DNA from: an uncultured Bacillota bacterium
GTDB lineage: Bacteria; Bacillota; Clostridia; Tissierellales; Tepidimicrobiaceae
Length of the DNA stretch: 21,009 nt
Reading direction: 5' to 3'
Assembly: GCA_937967955.1 (NCBI GenBank)
Contig: CALBUB010000022.1
Span: 1-21,009, forward strand
The position numbers and the translations under genes are program-made. This document shows positions 15,075 through 21,009 of this stretch, piece after piece. How positions within the stretch are numbered: the stretch's first letter is position 1; the number at the start of each line of letters is the position of its first letter. The notes under the pieces are model-generated. The model saw only the letters and a list, made by a program, of their open reading frames with translations, was not told where the DNA came from and did no database searches.

Positions 15075-16109
15075 TTAATAAAAACTAGCCAATATTTCTT
15101 TTATGGTATGGATAGTATAATCAATATCTTCCCTTGTTACATCCTTATTGGTTACAAAACGGATAACTCCATTTTCTCCAGGATTGGTCTTTATTCCCTT
15201 TTCTAATAATTTATCAGAAAAAGCCTCAAAATCGAAATTCTTTCTATTTACATGGCAAAATACCATATTTATTTGAACCTTGTCCAAATCTACATAAAAG
15301 CCTTCTATTTCATTTAACTTACTTGCCAAGTATTTTGCATTATCATGGTCTTCCTTAAGCCTGTCCACCATCTTTTCCAGAGATATGATTCCACAGGCTG
15401 CTAAAAAACCTGCTTGTCTCATGCCTCCTCCTAATAATTTTCTCATCTTTCTAGCCCTTCTTATGAACTCCTCACTACCACACAGCAATGAGCCTACTGG
15501 AGAGCACAAGCCCTTGGAAATACAAAACATTACAGAATCAGCATATTTAGCAATTTCCTTAGCCTCTACATTTAAATAAATAGCTGCATTAAATATCCTA
15601 GCTCCATCTAGATGGACAGGTATGCCGTATTCATGGGCCGTTTCATATAGTTCTTTCATCTCCTCTAAGGATACTACGGTGCCATCTGATAAAGCATTTT
15701 CCAGACACAATAAGCCAGTTTCAGGATAGTGGATGTCTTCTATCCTTATCTTTTTCAGTAGATCTTCCTTGTAGATTCTATTATCAGGATTGTCAACAAT
15801 TGCATAGCTTACTCCTGATAATCTTGCTGCAGCCCCTACTTCATGCTGTACTATGTGAGAATTGGCTCCAACTATTATTTCATCTCCCAATTTAGTATGG
15901 GTCATAATAGCTATTTGGTTTCCCATAGTTCCTGAAGGTACAAAAAGGGCTGCTTCCTTGCCCATCTTTTCAGCTGCTAGCCTTTCAAGCTTGTTTATAG
16001 TTGGATCGTCTTCATATACATCATCGCCAACTACAGCCTCATACATGGCCCTTCTCATCTCTTCTGTTGGCAAAGTTACAGTATCACTTCTCAAATCAAT
16101 GTATCTCAT
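15075..16109 (-). CDS. ltaE: low-specificity L-threonine aldolase
   Basis: A 344-residue fold-type I PLP enzyme. N-terminal IDLRSDTVTLPTEEMRRAM (4-22), VGDDVYEDDPTINKLE, His84 in ANSHIV, LENALSDGTVVSLEEM, HLDGARIFNA with Asp168 and Arg171, and the PLP-lysine motif ISKGLCSPVGSLLCG with Lys199 fix the assignment. It cleaves L-threonine or L-allo-threonine to glycine and acetaldehyde. The length is typical (about 340). The start ATG has GGGGGAAG upstream. It is the middle gene of a three-gene operon, 18 bp from each neighbour. Confidence 0.94.
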   Translation of the reverse strand: MRYIDLRSDTVTLPTEEMRRAMYEAVVGDDVYEDDPTINKLERLAAEKMGKEAALFVPSGTMGNQIAIMTHTKLGDEIIVGANSHIVQHEVGAAARLSGVSYAIVDNPDNRIYKEDLLKKIRIEDIHYPETGLLCLENALSDGTVVSLEEMKELYETAHEYGIPVHLDGARIFNAAIYLNVEAKEIAKYADSVMFCISKGLCSPVGSLLCGSEEFIRRARKMRKLLGGGMRQAGFLAACGIISLEKMVDRLKEDHDNAKYLASKLNEIEGFYVDLDKVQINMVFCHVNRKNFDFEAFSDKLLEKGIKTNPGENGVIRFVTNKDVTREDIDYTIHTIKEILASFY

Positions 16110-16127
16110 ATGTCTTCCCCCAATCTT

Positions 16128-16739
16128 TTATTTATGGTTACCTTTATAATATAATATATCCTTTATCATTTCAGGCTTTATCTCCCATATATTAGCTTGG
16201 ACAGTGAATATGTTCCAGTGATCTATTTCAAATATCCTCATCCAGCTATCCATTACTCTTTTTCTCTCCTCAGGATAAAGGTAAGCGTTCCTTCCTTCTA
16301 TAAATGAATACAGGTCTGAATCATCAAATCCTTTTTTTCTCATTTCTTCAAGATACAGCCTATTATCTTCTTCATCCTTTGGCAAGTATCTGTGATTTAA
16401 TACATAATCCCACTTTCCTCCATCAAAGTATATAACTTGAGACCTATCCACCTCTAACTTATAGACTACTGTATCTTCTGTTGGCCTGTACATACTTTCA
16501 TAGCTAATAGAACACCAAATTGGAAACTCAACTCCAGCAGGTTTAGGAACCATTTTGCTTGCCTTTTCGGTAAACCATTTATATAGTTTGATAAAATGCT
16601 CTGCAATATCTCCATACTCCTCTTCTATGTATTCTCTTTTTACTCTATATACTCCCTTTTTTTCTAAATCTTCAAGACTCCTTATATCCTGACGAGTCCA
16701 GAGGGTAACTTTCTGCTTATGATTTAATGGTTTTAACAT
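16128..16739 (-). CDS. DUF3841 family protein
   Basis: A 203-residue soluble protein. VTLWTRQDIRSLEDLEKKGV (11-30), followed by YRVKREYIEEEYGD, matches the start of DUF3841 proteins, and an aromatic-rich FPIWCSISYESMYRPTED stretch is in the middle. No catalytic motif, signal peptide or membrane segment is visible. DUF3841 has no assigned function. It is the first gene of the operon with ltaE and the thioesterase. The start ATG has AAAGGGGGA upstream, and an AT-rich region with several TATAAT-like sequences precedes it. Confidence 0.78.
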   Translation of the reverse strand: MLKPLNHKQKVTLWTRQDIRSLEDLEKKGVYRVKREYIEEEYGDIAEHFIKLYKWFTEKASKMVPKPAGVEFPIWCSISYESMYRPTEDTVVYKLEVDRSQVIYFDGGKWDYVLNHRYLPKDEEDNRLYLEEMRKKGFDDSDLYSFIEGRNAYLYPEERKRVMDSWMRIFEIDHWNIFTVQANIWEIKPEMIKDILYYKGNHK

Positions 16740-16828
16740 GGCACATCCCCCTTTTAGTTTTCAAAATATTATATAAATATTATATCCTCTAACATACATA
16801 TATACATAGCAAAAAGGATAAATAGATG

Positions 16829-16856
16829 AAAAAAAGTAGCAGAATTGTTCTGCTAC
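16829..16856 (-). terminator. rho-independent terminator of degV
   Basis: GTAGCAGAA and TTCTGCTAC (16836-16856) form a 9-bp stem with loop TTG. On the minus strand it is followed by seven Ts (16835-16829). It lies 10 nt after the DegV stop. Confidence 0.88.
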
Positions 16857-16865
16857 AATAAACTT

Positions 16866-17741
16866 TTAATTTCTCTCTTTTCCAAGGAAAACCATACACA
16901 ACATTCCTGGTCCAGTATGGCTGCCTATTATAGGACCTACATAGTTTATCATTACGTCCTTAACCTTAACTTCCTTTAATAATAAATCCCTTAAATACTC
17001 TGCATCTTCTAGGCAATCCCCATGATTTATGAATATGGTCTGTTCTTCTGGCTCTATTATATTTTGTTTAAGAGTTTCTAATAGGGTCTTAATAGCCTTC
17101 TTCCTACCCCTTATCTTTTTGGCCACATCTAATCTGCCCTCACCATCCACTATTAAAAGGGGCTTTATCTCCAATAGAGTACCAATGGCTGCCTGGGCAG
17201 CAGAAATCCTTCCTCCTCTTTTTAAGTGGTCTAGGCTATCCACTATAAACCAATGGTTAGATTTAAGCTTATTGTTTTCTACCCATTCTACTATTTCTTC
17301 CTTTGTCTTACCTTCCTTCAACATTTCAGCTGCATAATATACTATAAGGCCTAGGCCTACAGCTGCACTCTTTGAATCTATAACCGTTATATCTGCAGAC
17401 GGATTTTCCTCCAATATGTTATTTCTAGCCATAACTGCATTATTGAAGGTCTCACTTAAGGCTGATGAAAAACCTATGTATATAACAGAATAGCCTTCTT
17501 CTACAAAAGTTCTAAAGGTCTGTTCAAAAGTGTAGGCTGTTATTTGGGATGTGGTAGACATGCTGCCTTCTCTTAATCTATTGTAGAATTCAGCATATGC
17601 CATAGTCTGTCCAAAATCATCAGTATAATCTTGTCCATCTATGTTATATGTAAAAGGTATTACATGGATATTGTTTGCCTTTATGTAATCAATAGATAGG
17701 TCACAGCTAGAATCCGTTACAATTACGGTTTTATTTCCCAT
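16866..17741 (-). CDS. DegV/FakB family fatty-acid-binding protein
   Basis: A 291-residue DegV protein. VIVTDSSCDL (7-16), MSTTSQITAY (61-70), YIGFSSALSETFNNA (88-102), NHGD and GPIIGSHTGPGML are the family's fatty-acid-binding motifs. FakB proteins present fatty acids to the kinase FakA for phosphorylation and phospholipid synthesis; no fakA is in the window. I chose ATG at 17741 because AAAGGGGGA lies 7 nt upstream; the longer frame from GTG at 17762 would put this ribosome binding site inside the gene. It lies 79 bp after csaA and may be read from the csaA promoter. Confidence 0.9.
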   Translation of the reverse strand: MGNKTVIVTDSSCDLSIDYIKANNIHVIPFTYNIDGQDYTDDFGQTMAYAEFYNRLREGSMSTTSQITAYTFEQTFRTFVEEGYSVIYIGFSSALSETFNNAVMARNNILEENPSADITVIDSKSAAVGLGLIVYYAAEMLKEGKTKEEIVEWVENNKLKSNHWFIVDSLDHLKRGGRISAAQAAIGTLLEIKPLLIVDGEGRLDVAKKIRGRKKAIKTLLETLKQNIIEPEEQTIFINHGDCLEDAEYLRDLLLKEVKVKDVMINYVGPIIGSHTGPGMLCMVFLGKERN

Positions 17742-17820
17742 ATATAAGTCCCCCTTTATCACAAAAACTTTGCATAATCTTTCTATGAAACAAGAAAAGA
17801 ATTTATTCTTAAATATAAAA

Positions 17821-18150
17821 TTAACCTAACTTGTCTCCCTTTTTTACAGGCCTTTCTGGCTGGACTAATACTACTCCTTCTTCAGCATAAACTCCAAGGA
17901 CTAATACCTCCGACATAAAATCTGCTATTTGCTTTGGTGGAAAATTGACTACTGCTAAGATCTGTTTGCCTATAAGTTCATCTACTTCATAGCAGTCAGT
18001 AATCTGGGCACTAGATTTCTTTATACCTATTTCTTCACCAAAATCAATCCAAAGCTTATAAGCAGGTTTTATTGCCTTCTCAAAAAATTCTGCTTTTATA
18101 ATCTCACCAACCCTTATATCAAGCTTTAAGAAATCTTCAAAGGTAGCCAT
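17821..18150 (-). CDS. csaA: CsaA-type tRNA-binding domain protein
   Basis: A 109-residue OB-fold protein of the EMAP-II/Arc1p type. TFEDFLKLDIRVGEIIKAEF (3-22), then LWIDFGEEIGIKKSSAQIT, GKQILAVVNFPPKQIADFMS and VLVLGVYAEEGVVLV match CsaA, including the length. CsaA binds tRNA as a dimer and was described in Bacillus as an export-related chaperone. The start ATG has AAAGGAGG upstream. It has its own promoter, with TTGTCC and TATAAT spaced by 17 bp. Confidence 0.92.
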   Translation of the reverse strand: MATFEDFLKLDIRVGEIIKAEFFEKAIKPAYKLWIDFGEEIGIKKSSAQITDCYEVDELIGKQILAVVNFPPKQIADFMSEVLVLGVYAEEGVVLVQPERPVKKGDKLG

Positions 18151-18232
18151 TTTATTCCTCCTTTGTAGCCCTACTTTATTCCTACTATAATAAGCCTTCC
18201 TTACATAAGCTAATTTCTATCTCCATTACAAT

Positions 18233-18261
18233 ATTATACCTTTCCAAATTCGTTAGGACAA
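18233..18261 (-). promoter_or_regulatory. sigma-A promoter of csaA
   Basis: On the minus strand TTGTCC (18261-18256) and a perfect TATAAT (18238-18233) are separated by 17 bp, about 85 bp upstream of the csaA start. Confidence 0.75.
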
Positions 18262-18311
18262 TTATATCATTTGGTAATGAACTTAACAATATATGTAGAA
18301 GTAAAGCCATT

Positions 18312-18356
18312 AAAAAACACCTTCCCTATATGCCTAATATAGGAAAGGTGTTTTTA
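18312..18356 (-). terminator. rho-independent terminator of the perR-peroxiredoxin unit
   Basis: A long inverted repeat (AAAAACACCTT...AAGGTGTTTTT with inner CTATAT/ATATAG pairing) is followed on the minus strand by a T run. It lies about 40 nt after the peroxiredoxin stop and before the csaA promoter. Confidence 0.85.
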
Positions 18357-18397
18357 TCTATTTTATCTTTATAATTAAGTAAGCCTACACATAAGTA

Positions 18398-18961
18398 TTA
18401 AAGTTTTCCTACTAGATCAATTCCTGGCTTAAGTGTTTCAGCACCTGGAGTCCAGCTTGCTGGACATACTTGACCTTCATGTTCTTCTACATATTTAGCA
18501 GCTTGAATCTTACGTAATAGCTCAGCAGCATTTCTTCCTATAGGTTCATCATGAACTTCATAAGCTACAATTTTTCCTGATGGATTTACAACAAAGCTTC
18601 CTCTATGAGCTAGTCCTTCTTCCTCAATATAAACTCCAAAGTCTCTGCAAAGTTTGCCTGTAGGATCTGCTAACATTGGGAATTTGATCTTTTTAATAGT
18701 GTCGGAAGCATCATGCCATGCTTTGTGAACAAAATGAGTATCTGTTGATACTGAATATATTTCTGCTCCTACCTTCTTAAATTCATCATGTAGATCTGCC
18801 AGATCTGATAATTCAGTTGGTCAGATAAAAGTGAAGTCAGCTGGATAGAATACAAATACTGACCATTTGCCTAGCACGTCTTCCTTGCTTATATCTTTAA
18901 ATTCGCCATTAACAAAGGCCTTTACAGTAAAATCTGATATCTCTTTACCTATAAGTGCCAT
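18398..18961 (-). CDS. ahpC: selenocysteine-containing AhpC-type peroxiredoxin (in-frame UGA at codon 47)
   Basis: Read through one in-frame TGA (18823-18821), this gives 187 residues, the same length as E. coli AhpC. The sequence is AhpC-like on both sides: NGEFKDISKEDVLGKWSVF (18-36), FYPADFTFI-U-PTELSDL with the TGA as residue 47, VSTDTHFVHKAWHDAS, MLADPTGKL, RGSFVVNPSGKI, LLRKIQAAKY and VCPASW with resolving Cys166. The TGA falls exactly on the peroxidatic cysteine, and the frame stays open to the natural stop, arguing for selenocysteine insertion rather than mutation. A SECIS-like hairpin follows. It should reduce peroxides, with Sec47 attacking and Cys166 resolving. The start ATG has AAAGGAGG upstream. 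It lies 69 bp after perR with no terminator between. Standard gene callers would report only the part from Met96. selA/B/C/D are not in the window. Confidence 0.9.
18783..18823 (-). promoter_or_regulatory. SECIS-like element for UGA recoding
   Basis: Immediately after the TGA, AGATCT-GGC-AGATCT (18806-18792) forms a 6-bp stem with a loop starting with G. TTATC (18811-18807) and GATGA (18787-18783) can add five lower pairs (one G-U) past a four-base bulge. The apical loop lies about 20 nt from the TGA, within the range for bacterial SECIS elements, which also need a G in the first two loop positions. Confidence 0.72.
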
Positions 18962-19030
18962 AAAACACTCCTCCTTTTGTTAATTTTTTATTTATCTAAC
19001 CCGGAAAGAACCGGTAAGAATTCTTTGAAA

Positions 19031-19420
19031 CTATCTCCTACAGCTAGAGCAAATGCCTTGAAAGTACATGGTCCTATCCTCTATAAGGACGCCAGTAGAT
19101 TCTTCTAGAAATTCATTAATTTCTGTGAGGGCATCCTTTATCTCATGGCTATTTGCATCGAATACCCGTCCACATACTTTGCATGTTACATGAAGGTGTT
19201 CATGGGTATTGATGTCGAAGCGATCGGGCTCGTCCCCAAGCTTGATTCTCACAACTTGGCCAGCTTCTACCATATTGCCTAAGTTTCGGTAAACTGTACC
19301 TAGGCTAATATTTGGATATTTTTTTCTAATGTCCTCATAGATTTCTGAAGCTGTAGGATGATCTAATCTCCTTAAGGCATCTTCTATCATCATTTTTTGT
19401 GCGCTGTAACGTTTTGTCAT
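19031..19420 (-). CDS. perR: PerR-type peroxide-sensing Fur family repressor
   Basis: A 129-residue Fur-family protein. The winged helix includes HPTASEIYEDIRKKYPNISL (21-40) and GTVYRNLGNM. The regulatory metal ligands of PerR are all present: His21, Asp69 (in DRFD), His75, His77 and Asp88; the Asp at the last position, rather than the Glu of Fur, marks a peroxide sensor. Structural zinc is held by Cys80/Cys83 and Cys124/Cys127. Metal-catalysed His oxidation by H2O2 releases PerR from DNA. I chose ATG at 19420: it has TAGGGG upstream, and an 18-residue longer frame starting at 19474 would begin upstream of the promoter -10 element. It is probably autoregulated and co-transcribed with the selenoperoxiredoxin. 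Confidence 0.9.
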   Translation of the reverse strand: MTKRYSAQKMMIEDALRRLDHPTASEIYEDIRKKYPNISLGTVYRNLGNMVEAGQVVRIKLGDEPDRFDINTHEHLHVTCKVCGRVFDANSHEIKDALTEINEFLEESTGVLIEDRTMYFQGICSSCRR

Positions 19421-19448
19421 AGTAGTAACCCCTACTAAGTAGTAATCG

Positions 19449-19484
19449 TTACTATTATTATAAAATAACCTCATAAAAAGTCAA
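19449..19484 (-). promoter_or_regulatory. perR promoter overlapping a PerR-box-like site
   Basis: On the minus strand TTGACT (19484-19479) and TATAAT (19462-19457) are 16 bp apart. TTATAAT-A-ATAGTAA (19463-19449) covers the -10 and matches the PerR box TTATAAT-N-ATTATAA except at two bases. A second perfect dyad, TAGTAA-TCG-TTACTA, lies at 19440-19454. Confidence 0.75.
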
Positions 19485-19560
19485 TAGTTTTATTACAAAT
19501 ATTTTCTTTTTGTTATAAAAAATTTAAAATCTTGTATTTACCACCTCCTATATGGACATA

Positions 19561-19616
19561 AAAAATGCCCTTTTCTGCTTTGTATCATTACTAGTTTTGC
19601 CAGAAAAGAGCATTTT
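19561..19616 (-). terminator. terminator-like hairpin after the nucleotidyltransferase gene
   Basis: AAAATGCCCTTTTCTG (19562-19577) pairs with CAGAAAAGAGCATTTT (19601-19616) with one mismatch around a 23-nt loop. A T run follows on the minus strand. It lies between the nucleotidyltransferase stop and the perR promoter. Confidence 0.7.
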
Positions 19617-19660
19617 ATTTCAACAATATGTAATTTATATTATTTTCACAGTTTTTTATT

Positions 19661-20497
19661 TTAACTATTAACAAGTAACTCTTCTGTTTCAGCAATAAGC
19701 TCCTTTAGTATTTTGACTCCTTCCCTAGTCCTATCCTCTTTAGAGGAAAGCAGTGAAAATATTCTATCTACCCTCATCTTATAATCTTTAGGTTTTATTT
19801 TAAAGTTATCAATCATCCTAATGGCCTTTTTCTCATTGATACAATACTCCTCATTTAATGCAAATAGGACTTGGTTTAAGCAGGAAATACTCCTAAAACA
19901 ATGGCCGGCTACATAATAAATATCATCCTTATCCACATTATCCTCAGCAAACATCAGAGAAAAAGAAGCCTCAAACATGAAATATCTTGTTATAGCCTCT
20001 TTTAAAGCTTTTGGATAGGGATAAGTTTTTGATTTTAACTGGGATATTTTGCCTTTTGGATCCAATAGTATCTTACATATAGAGATTTCTCCCATGTACA
20101 TGGCATTTAGATATCCATGAGGGTGACCAGTTTGATAGTGGATAGAGACTTTTCCTGCTAAACAATCATCAATAACTTGAGATACCCTTTTTATATCCCG
20201 CAATATGAAATCTACATGATATCCATTAATTATGAGCCATCCTCCTGCATTTACCCATGGTCCCCACTGGCCTAATGGGGTAACTAATCCTTCCCTATGC
20301 TCATCATCTAGCTTGGCAGCAACTTTATTTAATTGGCCTACATCAAAGCCTTCGGATTCATCATAGTATATTCCAATATCTATATCAGATTTTTTATGAT
20401 GAGTTCCTCTTGCTCTTGAACCCCCTAGTACTACTCCTACAATTCCTGGAATGTTATCTAATTCCTTGCTAATTTTATTTAAAATATATTCTACCAT
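19661..20497 (-). CDS. nucleotidyltransferase-fold protein (aminoglycoside adenylyltransferase-like), function unknown
   Basis: A 278-residue protein. The polymerase-beta nucleotidyltransferase signature GGSRARGTHHKKSDIDIG (25-42) has the GS motif and both metal-binding aspartates (Asp38 and Asp40), and a third carboxylate is likely in VDFILRD. The C-terminal half is helical, as in kanamycin/streptomycin nucleotidyltransferase-like proteins. It should transfer a nucleotide from NTP to an unknown acceptor; antibiotic resistance is possible but not shown. I chose ATG at 20497, which has GGGGTG about 7 nt upstream, over the ATG at 20512, where that site would be coding. It stands alone, followed by a hairpin terminator. 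Confidence 0.8.
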   Translation of the reverse strand: MVEYILNKISKELDNIPGIVGVVLGGSRARGTHHKKSDIDIGIYYDESEGFDVGQLNKVAAKLDDEHREGLVTPLGQWGPWVNAGGWLIINGYHVDFILRDIKRVSQVIDDCLAGKVSIHYQTGHPHGYLNAMYMGEISICKILLDPKGKISQLKSKTYPYPKALKEAITRYFMFEASFSLMFAEDNVDKDDIYYVAGHCFRSISCLNQVLFALNEEYCINEKKAIRMIDNFKIKPKDYKMRVDRIFSLLSSKEDRTREGVKILKELIAETEELLVNS

Positions 20498-20622
20498 AAT
20501 AGAACACCCCATTTTCTAAAATGATAAGGCTATTTTTAGTTCCATAGGTTTATCCTCTACTTTAATAGTATAATACAATAACCTGAATTGCTATTTTTTA
20601 TTATCCTCCTTCTAAAATAAAA

Positions 20623-20665
20623 AACATGGTCTGTAGGGCTTTCTTTTACCCTAATAGACCATGTT
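20623..20665 (-). terminator. rho-independent terminator of the pirin gene
   Basis: AACATGGTCT and AGACCATGTT form the outer stem, with TAGGG/CCCTA as inner stem. On the minus strand T6-A-T4 follows. It lies 10 nt after the pirin stop. Confidence 0.88.
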
Positions 20666-20674
20666 CCCATGGGT

Positions 20675-21009
20675 TTATTTTATAAATTTATTCTCCCTTA
20701 ACTCTTTAAAGGCAATTTCCACTTCCTCTTTGGTATTCATTACAATTGGGCCTCCCCATGCTACTGGTTCCTTTAGCTTCTTGCCTGCTATTAAAAGGAA
20801 TCTTGCTGGCTTTTCTTTTGTATTTACCTTGATAGTTTCTCCTTCCTCATACAAAACTACCTTTGGATAGGAGACTATTTCTTCCTTCTCAACATTGAAA
20901 TTAGCCTCTCCTCTTATTAAGAATGCAAAAGCAGTGAACTTAGGCTCTATATTAAATACAAATTCTGAATCAGCTTCCAATTCTACATCTAAAAATATTG
21001 GCTCCACAT
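20675..21009 (-). CDS. pirin family protein, C-terminal part (truncated by the window edge)
   Basis: About 110 residues of a cupin protein run off the right edge. PIFLDVELEADSEFVFNIEP (3-22), AFAFLIRGEAN and the C-terminal PVAWGGPIVMNTKEEVEIAF, then KELRENKFIK, match the C-terminal domain of pirins. The full protein is usually about 280 residues, so the N-terminal metal-binding cupin lies outside. The GTG at 21007 is most likely an internal valine, not a start. Some pirins degrade quercetin; others have no known activity. Confidence 0.88.
   Translation of the reverse strand, partial: VEPIFLDVELEADSEFVFNIEPKFTAFAFLIRGEANFNVEKEEIVSYPKVVLYEEGETIKVNTKEKPARFLLIAGKKLKEPVAWGGPIVMNTKEEVEIAFKELRENKFIK

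Noticed and set aside
17742..17762. GTG start extending DegV by seven residues
   Set aside because: The AAAGGGGGA ribosome binding site would be inside the coding sequence; ATG at 17741 is ideally spaced from it.
18821..18823. The TGA as an inactivating stop making the peroxiredoxin a pseudogene or a 92-residue protein starting at Met96
   Set aside because: It falls exactly on the catalytic Cys codon, there is no other lesion, both halves are well conserved, and a SECIS-like hairpin follows. A start at Met96 has no ribosome binding site and would remove the active site.
18962..19030. CCGG-ttcttt-CCGG dyad between perR and the peroxiredoxin as a terminator or promoter
   Set aside because: The stem is only four pairs with no following T run, and TAGATA with TTCTTA is too weak to call a promoter. 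A weak internal promoter cannot be excluded.
19421..19474. An 18-residue N-terminal extension of PerR
   Set aside because: It would start upstream of the likely transcription start and span the -10 element and PerR box; ATG at 19420 has a ribosome binding site and gives the usual length.
19538..19552. TAGGAGGTGG on the minus strand as the ribosome binding site of a missing small gene
   Set aside because: No ATG, GTG or TTG follows at proper spacing, and the frame after it closes within a few codons.

Overview
The window looks like a chromosomal segment of an AT-rich, spore-forming, anaerobic Firmicute (Clostridia/Tissierellia type). I infer this from the AGGAGG/GGGGGA ribosome binding sites, occasional TTG and GTG starts, the sporulation genes (Spo0E-like, SpoVB, CwlD), the AGCS amino-acid symporter, and a selenocysteine-type peroxiredoxin. 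I cannot name the genus from sequence alone.

Layout. (1) 1-905: a Csx20-like CRISPR accessory gene (predicted cyclic-oligoadenylate ring nuclease family) at the left edge, then a Spo0E-like phosphatase with its terminator. No CRISPR array is visible. (2) 905-6100: spoVB (+), converging with a gamma-glutamyltransferase / SagB-type oxidoreductase pair (-), then the cortex amidase cwlD (-). (3) 6180-7670: a small unknown gene (+) facing an FMN-binding lipoprotein plus wrbA flavodoxin pair (-), separated by a 17-bp-stem bidirectional terminator. (4) 7850-9960: a YdjM-type membrane protein (+) facing an AGCS sodium:amino-acid symporter (-). (5) 10081-14300: a complete siderophore ABC importer in the Bacillus yclNOPQ order (-) behind a near-consensus Fur box, with a divergent stand-alone AraC-type regulator. 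(6) 14301-17741: acyl-ACP thioesterase, threonine aldolase and DUF3841 as one operon, then a DegV/FakB fatty-acid-binding protein. (7) 17821-19484: csaA, then the perR-peroxiredoxin unit. (8) 19561-21009: a nucleotidyltransferase and the C-terminal part of a pirin.

The main result is in region 7. A conventional ORF search reports only a 92-residue fragment at 18398-18676, but reading through one in-frame TGA at 18821-18823 gives a 187-residue AhpC-type 2-Cys peroxiredoxin. The TGA is codon 47, exactly where the peroxidatic cysteine of AhpC sits (context DFTFI-U-PTEL), and the resolving Cys166 is intact. A hairpin with a GGC loop lies about 20 nt after the TGA, the expected place for a bacterial SECIS element. 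Immediately upstream is a PerR-type peroxide sensor with all five regulatory metal ligands. Its sigma-A promoter overlaps a PerR-box-like sequence, and no terminator separates it from the peroxiredoxin. I read this as a peroxide-responsive perR-selenoperoxiredoxin operon. Selenocysteine peroxiredoxins are known in some anaerobes (PrxU of Eubacterium acidaminophilum), so the class is not new, but the gene is easily mis-annotated.

Most genes are compactly packed with clear rho-independent terminators. Two convergent pairs (spoVB/ggt and araC/thioesterase) have essentially no intergenic space.
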